From NCBI GenBank assembly GCA_900542315.1, contig UQMV01000009.1:1-64000 (forward strand): a stretch of 64,000 nucleotides of DNA, given 5' to 3'. The notes under the pieces were generated by a model. It saw only the letters and a list, made by a program, of their open reading frames with translations. It had not been told where the DNA came from and did not search any database. How positions within the stretch are numbered: the first letter of the stretch is position 1; every line of letters begins with the position of its first letter. Positions 60,401 through 64,000 of the stretch are shown here, in pieces. This DNA comes from an uncultured Collinsella sp. (GTDB lineage Bacteria > Actinomycetota > Coriobacteriia > Coriobacteriales > Coriobacteriaceae). The position numbers were made by a program, and so were the translations under genes.

Positions 60401-61500
60401 GCGGAAGCGTCTCCCTTCTGGCCGAGGCCCTCGGCAATTAAATCGTGGAAAGTGGAAAGCGGCGTGCGGTCGATGCTGCAGCGGCCAATGCCGTGCGGAA
60501 TCACCAGGTCGATGGTGTCGCCCGCGCGCTTCTTGTCGTGGAGCGCCTCGGCAAAGATGGCATCGGCATCTAGGTCGCAGCGGGTCTTGAGGCCATGGCG
60601 GGCGCAGAGTTCCTCAATACGACCGGGCAGTGCAGCATCGCAAACGCCGTGCAGGGCCGCGGCGCGCGTGATGATGCCCATGCCGATCGACACGCAGTTG
60701 CCGTGTCCGAGCTCAAAGTGCTCGCAGGCCTCAACGGCATGTCCGGCGCTGTGTCCAAAGTTGAGGAGCTTGCGCTGGTTGGTTTCGCGCTCGTCGGCGA
60801 CGACCACGGCGCGCTTGATGTCGATATTGCGGGCGATGATGAGCGCTACGCGGGCCACATCGCGGTTGAGCAGCTCCAGCGTGAGCGGGGTCTTCTCCAG
60901 CTCGGCGAAAAGCTCCGGGTCGGCGATCACGGCGTGCTTGACGACCTCGCCGCAGCCGTCGGCGAACTGCTCGGGCGTGAGGGTGGCCAGGCACCCCACG
61001 TCTGCGATAACCACGCTCGGCTGCCAAAAGGCGCCGGCCAAGTTCTTGCCGGCAGCCAGGTCGATGGCCGTCTTGCCGCCCACCGATGAATCCACCATGG
61101 CGAGCAGGCTCGTCGGGATCTGCATAAACTTGCAGCCGCGCATGTAGGTGGCGGCCACAAAGCCCGCCACGTCGCCCACGACGCCGCCGCCGAGTGCCAC
61201 GATCACGTCGGAGCGCGAAAGCTCGTGCTCGGCCACAAACTCCAAAATGGCAACATAGGTTTCGGCGCGCTTATGGGCCTCGCCGGCCTCGAAGGTGCAG
61301 ATGCTCGCCTCGTAGCCCGCTGATTCCAGGCTCTGCTTGACGGGCATCTGGTAGAGGGGACCTACGTTGGTGTCCGTCACGATGACGGCCTTGGTGCCGC
61401 CGGCAGTGGCGCGCACGAGCGGTCCCGCCTGCTCCAGCAAAAACGTGCCAACATGCACTTGGTAGGGGCGTGCAGTGTCGATATCGATGGTAATCGCCAT
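60394..61500 (-). CDS. aroB: 3-dehydroquinate synthase
   Basis: A 368-residue NAD- and zinc-dependent enzyme of shikimate step two. It has VTDTNVGPLY, EAGEAHKRAETYVAIL, VIVALGGGVVGDVAGFVAATYMRG, PTSLLAMVDSSVGGKTAID and LLNFGHSAGHAVE with a zinc His. GGTCGAAAGGACC precedes the ATG. It follows tyrA after 36 bp. Confidence 0.97.
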   Translation of the reverse strand: MAITIDIDTARPYQVHVGTFLLEQAGPLVRATAGGTKAVIVTDTNVGPLYQMPVKQSLESAGYEASICTFEAGEAHKRAETYVAILEFVAEHELSRSDVIVALGGGVVGDVAGFVAATYMRGCKFMQIPTSLLAMVDSSVGGKTAIDLAAGKNLAGAFWQPSVVIADVGCLATLTPEQFADGCGEVVKHAVIADPELFAELEKTPLTLELLNRDVARVALIIARNIDIKRAVVVADERETNQRKLLNFGHSAGHAVEACEHFELGHGNCVSIGMGIITRAAALHGVCDAALPGRIEELCARHGLKTRCDLDADAIFAEALHDKKRAGDTIDLVIPHGIGRCSIDRTPLSTFHDLIAEGLGQKGDASAC

Positions 61501-61536
61501 AAGCTTCGGTCCTTTCGACCTGGCGTGATAGGTGGT

Positions 61537-62451
61537 CTAGTGGGAGGCCTCGTCGTCGAGCGCGCGCTTGATGCGGTCGCCCTCGGCAAGGAGATTCTCC
61601 AGATAGCGCTGGTCGCGGTCCTTAAGGGCGCGGCTGTAGGCGCCGAGCGATTCGATAAGATGGTCGATCTCGAAGGCGAGCGCATCGGCGTCGTCGATCA
61701 TAAGCTCGGACCACATCTGAGGATTGAGGTGCGCCACACGGGTGAGATCGCGGTAGCTTCCGGCCGAAAAGCCGTGGTGGACCTGGGCGGTGGGGCTCTT
61801 GACGTAGGCGTTGGATACCACGTGCGCAAGCTGGCTCGTGAAGGCGATGACGCGGTCGTGTTCGGCGGCGCTGGTCACGCTGAACTTGCCAAAGCCCAAG
61901 GGGCGCACCATCTCGCGCACCTGGCCCAAAAGCTCCAGCTTGAGCGCATCGTCCACCGCGGGCGGTACGAGCACCAGCGGGGCGCCCTGGAACAGGTCGG
62001 CACGGGAGTGAGCGTAGCCCGAGTACTGCGTGCCCGCCATGGGGTGCGCACCCACAAAGTAAAAGCCGTGCTCGCGGGCAAGCTCAAAGGCGCGCTCGCA
62101 CACGATGCCTTTGACGCCCACCGTGTCGATCACCACGGGACCCATGATGGCCTCGGTGTCGGTGGCGTCGGCGAGGGCCTGGGCATGCGTCTCGAGCCAC
62201 TCGATGCAGGCCTCGGGGTAGCAAGCCAGGACGATGATGTCGCATTCGCCGAGTGTCTTGTCGTTGAGCTCTCCGGCGACAGTGCCCATGCTGGCGGCCG
62301 TCATGACATCGTCATCGGGGTCCCAGGCCAGCACGCGGACGCCCGCCTGCGCATAGCCGCGGGCAAAGCTACCGCCGATGAGGCCAAGGCCGACGATACC
62401 GGCGCACTTGGGGCCGCCCTGGTTAACGCGCGCGTTTCTCACCGTACCCAT
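61537..62451 (-). CDS. tyrA: Prephenate dehydrogenase
   Basis: A 304-residue enzyme converting prephenate to 4-hydroxyphenylpyruvate for tyrosine. The NAD site is AGIVGLGLIGGSFARGYAQAG; IDTVGVKG, GAHPMAGTQYSGY and FTSQLAHVVSNAYV are the family blocks. There is no ACT domain, so Tyr feedback, if any, acts at another point. It begins 3 bp after aroF ends. Confidence 0.95.
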   Translation of the reverse strand: MGTVRNARVNQGGPKCAGIVGLGLIGGSFARGYAQAGVRVLAWDPDDDVMTAASMGTVAGELNDKTLGECDIIVLACYPEACIEWLETHAQALADATDTEAIMGPVVIDTVGVKGIVCERAFELAREHGFYFVGAHPMAGTQYSGYAHSRADLFQGAPLVLVPPAVDDALKLELLGQVREMVRPLGFGKFSVTSAAEHDRVIAFTSQLAHVVSNAYVKSPTAQVHHGFSAGSYRDLTRVAHLNPQMWSELMIDDADALAFEIDHLIESLGAYSRALKDRDQRYLENLLAEGDRIKRALDDEASH

Positions 62452-62454
62452 GGG

Positions 62455-63477
62455 CTACTCCATGGTCTCTTGGCAGACAACCTCGCGGATGGCTCGGATG
62501 CGGCGCATGGTGTCGTCGAACTGATCGGGGGTGAGGGCCTGGGCGCCGTCGGACCAGGCACGGCTCGGCTCGTCGTGGACCTCGATCTCCAGGCCGTTGG
62601 CACCGCAGGCGGTCGCGGCGAGTGCCATGGGTTCTACGTAGCGGGTGTAGCCGGTGGCGTGGCTGGGGTCGGCAACGACAGGCAGGTGCGACAAGTGGTG
62701 CAGCACCGGCACGGCGTTGAGGTCGAAGGTGTTGCGGGTGCGGGTCTCGAAGGTGCGGATGCCGCGCTCGCACAGGATGACGTTGTCGTTGCCCTCGCTC
62801 ATGATGTACTCGGCTGCCATGAGCAGTTCGTCGATCGTGCCGGACATGCCGCGCTTAAGCAAGATCGGAGTCTTGGTCTTGCCGACCTCCTTGAGCAGGG
62901 GGAAGTTCTGGGCGTTACGGGCGCCGATCTGCATGACGTCAATCTTCTTGTCAAGGAAGACCTGCACGTCGCGCGGGTCCATGATCTCGGTGACGATCGG
63001 CATGTCGAGCTCGGCAGACGCCTCGCACAGCAGGTCGAGGCCGGCAGGGCCCATGCCCTGGTAGGCGTAGGGGGAGGTGCGGGGCTTGTAGGCGCCACCG
63101 CGCAGCATCGTGGCACCGGCGGCCTTCACGCGGCGTGCGATGCGGATGAGGTTCTCGCCCTCGACGGAGCAGGGACCGGCGATGACCTGGAACTGGTCGC
63201 CGCCGATCTTGACGCCGTGGCCGCAGTCGATGACGGAGTCCTCGGGGTGGAACTTGCGGTTGGCGCGCTTAAAAGGCTCGGAGACGCGCTGCACGCGCTC
63301 GACGACATCCATGGACTCGAGCAGGAACGGGTCGATCTTGGTCGTATCGCCCACCAGGCCGATGATCGTCTCGTTCTCGCCGCGCGAGACATCGGTCTTC
63401 AGACCCTTTTTCTCAATCCAGCTGACGATATGGCTTACGGCCTCGTCGCTGGCGCTCTGCTTTAAAATTGCAATCAT
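62455..63477 (-). CDS. aroF: DAHP synthase, type I beta (3-deoxy-7-phosphoheptulonate synthase)
   Basis: A 340-residue enzyme starting the shikimate pathway from PEP and erythrose-4-P. The N-terminal ferredoxin-like domain (about residues 1-70) gives regulatory control in AroA-beta enzymes. The barrel has VIAGPCSVEG, RGGAYKPRTSPYAYQGMG, EIMDPRDVQVF, QIGARNAQNF, ILLKRGMSGTI and VVADPSHATGY. ATG 63477 is preferred (GAGAGGCACACC before it) and gives the family N-terminus. It is the first of seven aro/tyr/phe genes on the minus strand. Confidence 0.96.
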   Translation of the reverse strand: MIAILKQSASDEAVSHIVSWIEKKGLKTDVSRGENETIIGLVGDTTKIDPFLLESMDVVERVQRVSEPFKRANRKFHPEDSVIDCGHGVKIGGDQFQVIAGPCSVEGENLIRIARRVKAAGATMLRGGAYKPRTSPYAYQGMGPAGLDLLCEASAELDMPIVTEIMDPRDVQVFLDKKIDVMQIGARNAQNFPLLKEVGKTKTPILLKRGMSGTIDELLMAAEYIMSEGNDNVILCERGIRTFETRTRNTFDLNAVPVLHHLSHLPVVADPSHATGYTRYVEPMALAATACGANGLEIEVHDEPSRAWSDGAQALTPDQFDDTMRRIRAIREVVCQETME

Positions 63478-63510
63478 GGTGTGCCTCTCACCTCGATGGA
63501 TAACTTTTGC

Positions 63511-63535
63511 AAAAACGGCCCGCATCGCGAGCCGT
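63511..63535 (-). terminator. Terminator-like hairpin in the aro operon leader
   Basis: On the minus strand ACGGCTCGC pairs with GCGGGCCGT (one G-U) around GAT, and TTTTTGC follows. It sits 34 bp before the aroF start and about 20 bp past the likely transcription start (TATAAA box at about 63557-63562), so it looks like an attenuator. Confidence 0.6.
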
Positions 63536-63640
63536 GTATATATGGTGCATGAGAGTTTATACTATCTGACTCGCTTTTGCCTTCTAAAGTGGGCCGTTGC
63601 GGCTCGTCTTCCTCGGAATTGCAAAGCTTTTTCTTTTATT

Positions 63641-63670
63641 TTGATAGCCCGTGGTGCACTTGGGTATAAT
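63641..63670 (+). promoter_or_regulatory. Promoter of tRNA-Arg(CCG)
   Basis: TTGATA (5 of 6), 18 bp, then TATAAT with an upstream TGGG extension, ending 11 bp before the tRNA. Confidence 0.75.
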
Positions 63671-63681
63671 GCCAACCGTTG

Positions 63682-63758
63682 GCCCTATTAGCTCAGGGGA
63701 TTAGAGCGTCTGCCTCCGGAGCAGAAGGCCGTTGGTTCGAATCCAACATGGGGCACCA
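63682..63758 (+). tRNA. tRNA-Arg (anticodon CCG)
   Basis: A 77-nt tRNA with CCA encoded. Acceptor GCCCTAT/ATGGGGC (one G-U), D stem GCTC/GAGC, anticodon stem TCTGC/GCAGA with loop CTCCGGA (anticodon CCG), T stem GTTGG/CCAAC with loop TTCGAAT. Confidence 0.96.
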
Positions 63759-63771
63759 TCGAACGTAAGAT

Positions 63772-63804
63772 CGTCCGAACCTCGCATGGTCCGGGCGGTT
63801 TTCT
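63772..63804 (+). terminator. Terminator of tRNA-Arg(CCG)
   Basis: CGTCCGAACC pairs with GGTCCGGGCG (one A-C mismatch, one G-U) around TCGCAT, then GTTTTCTT follows. Confidence 0.75.
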
Positions 63805-63833
63805 TATACCGACGCGACGTGATGGGACGTGGT

Positions 63834-64000
63834 ATGGCAGCAACGGATATCGAGCGCGGACTCTCGACCGCCGAGGTCGAGGAGCGCATCGCCGCCGGTA
63901 AGATCAACCGCAGCATGGAGCTCAAGACCAAGTCGGTCAAAGAGCTCATCATCGAGAACCTCTGCACGCTGTTCAATTTGATCAACGTGATCTTGGCGTT
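63834..64000 (+). CDS. Cation-translocating P-type ATPase, N-terminal start only
   Basis: The reading frame from ATG 63834 runs off the window. It begins MAATDIERGLSTAEVEERIA, then has AGKIN, KTKSVKELIIEN and LFNLINVILA, which match the N-terminal cation-ATPase domain and the start of the first membrane helix of P-type ATPases. The GGGACGTGGT before the ATG gives a ribosome site; an in-frame ATG at 63822 is the alternative. The transported ion cannot be told from this piece. Confidence 0.82.
   Translation, partial: MAATDIERGLSTAEVEERIAAGKINRSMELKTKSVKELIIENLCTLFNLINVILA

Noticed and set aside
61453..63465. A 670-codon open frame antisense to aroF, tyrA and the aroB start
   Set aside because: Same codon-bias effect; it spans the gene borders of three certain genes.

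Overview
The window looks like a chromosomal contig from a Coriobacteriia bacterium close to Collinsella. This is inferred from the moderately high GC, the gene repertoire (single-chain serine dehydratase, RmlC-RmlD and AroE-AroK fusions, a GlgC/GlgD-type glycogen cluster, a complete shikimate operon) and many long intergenic palindromes. The first 49 bases are not biological: they match the 3' part of the Illumina P5/TruSeq universal adapter. They are followed by a GC-rich fragment of a precorrin-6A reductase gene and a decayed IS21-type transposase remnant, so roughly the first 700 bases should be treated as a possible assembly artefact.

Layout. 0.8-4.2 kb (minus): a MacAB-like ABC efflux operon. 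4.3-9.4 kb (minus): an L,D-transpeptidase, a fused L-serine dehydratase and metK. 9.7-16.9 kb (plus): gltX, priA, def, fmt and rsmB, then a small zinc-ribbon protein. 17.4-30.4 kb (minus): glycogen metabolism, transcribed in the order glgB, glgP, glgC, glgD, glgA, then a GH13-GH77 fusion enzyme. GlgA and GlgB both carry lysine/alanine/threonine-rich, histone-like tails, and the two promoter regions share GGTAAAAC-type sites. 30.7-32.1 kb: a HAD phosphatase and a thiamine pyrophosphokinase.

32.2-53.8 kb: a surface-polysaccharide locus lying between tRNA-Ala(GGC) and tRNA-Arg(TCT). It opens with a NusG-like (LoaP/RfaH class) antiterminator behind a long structured leader. It then has an initiating phosphoglycosyl transferase, several glycosyltransferases, a WbsX-type protein, a Wzy-like polymerase, a pyruvyl transferase beside an FrhB-type Fe-S protein, a Wzx flippase, an acetyltransferase, a wecB remnant, the dTDP-rhamnose genes, a GT2 enzyme and a Wzm/Wzt ABC exporter. 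A two-gene module of unknown function (DUF4869 protein plus a P-loop protein) sits between rfbA and rfbB.

53.9-63.5 kb: an acyltransferase, then the whole shikimate, phenylalanine and tyrosine route on the minus strand (aroF, tyrA, aroB, aroA, aroC, pheA, fused aroE-aroK, aroQ), with a terminator-like hairpin in its leader. The window ends with tRNA-Arg(CCG) and the start of a P-type ATPase. Long open frames antisense to most genes are codon-bias shadows and were left out.
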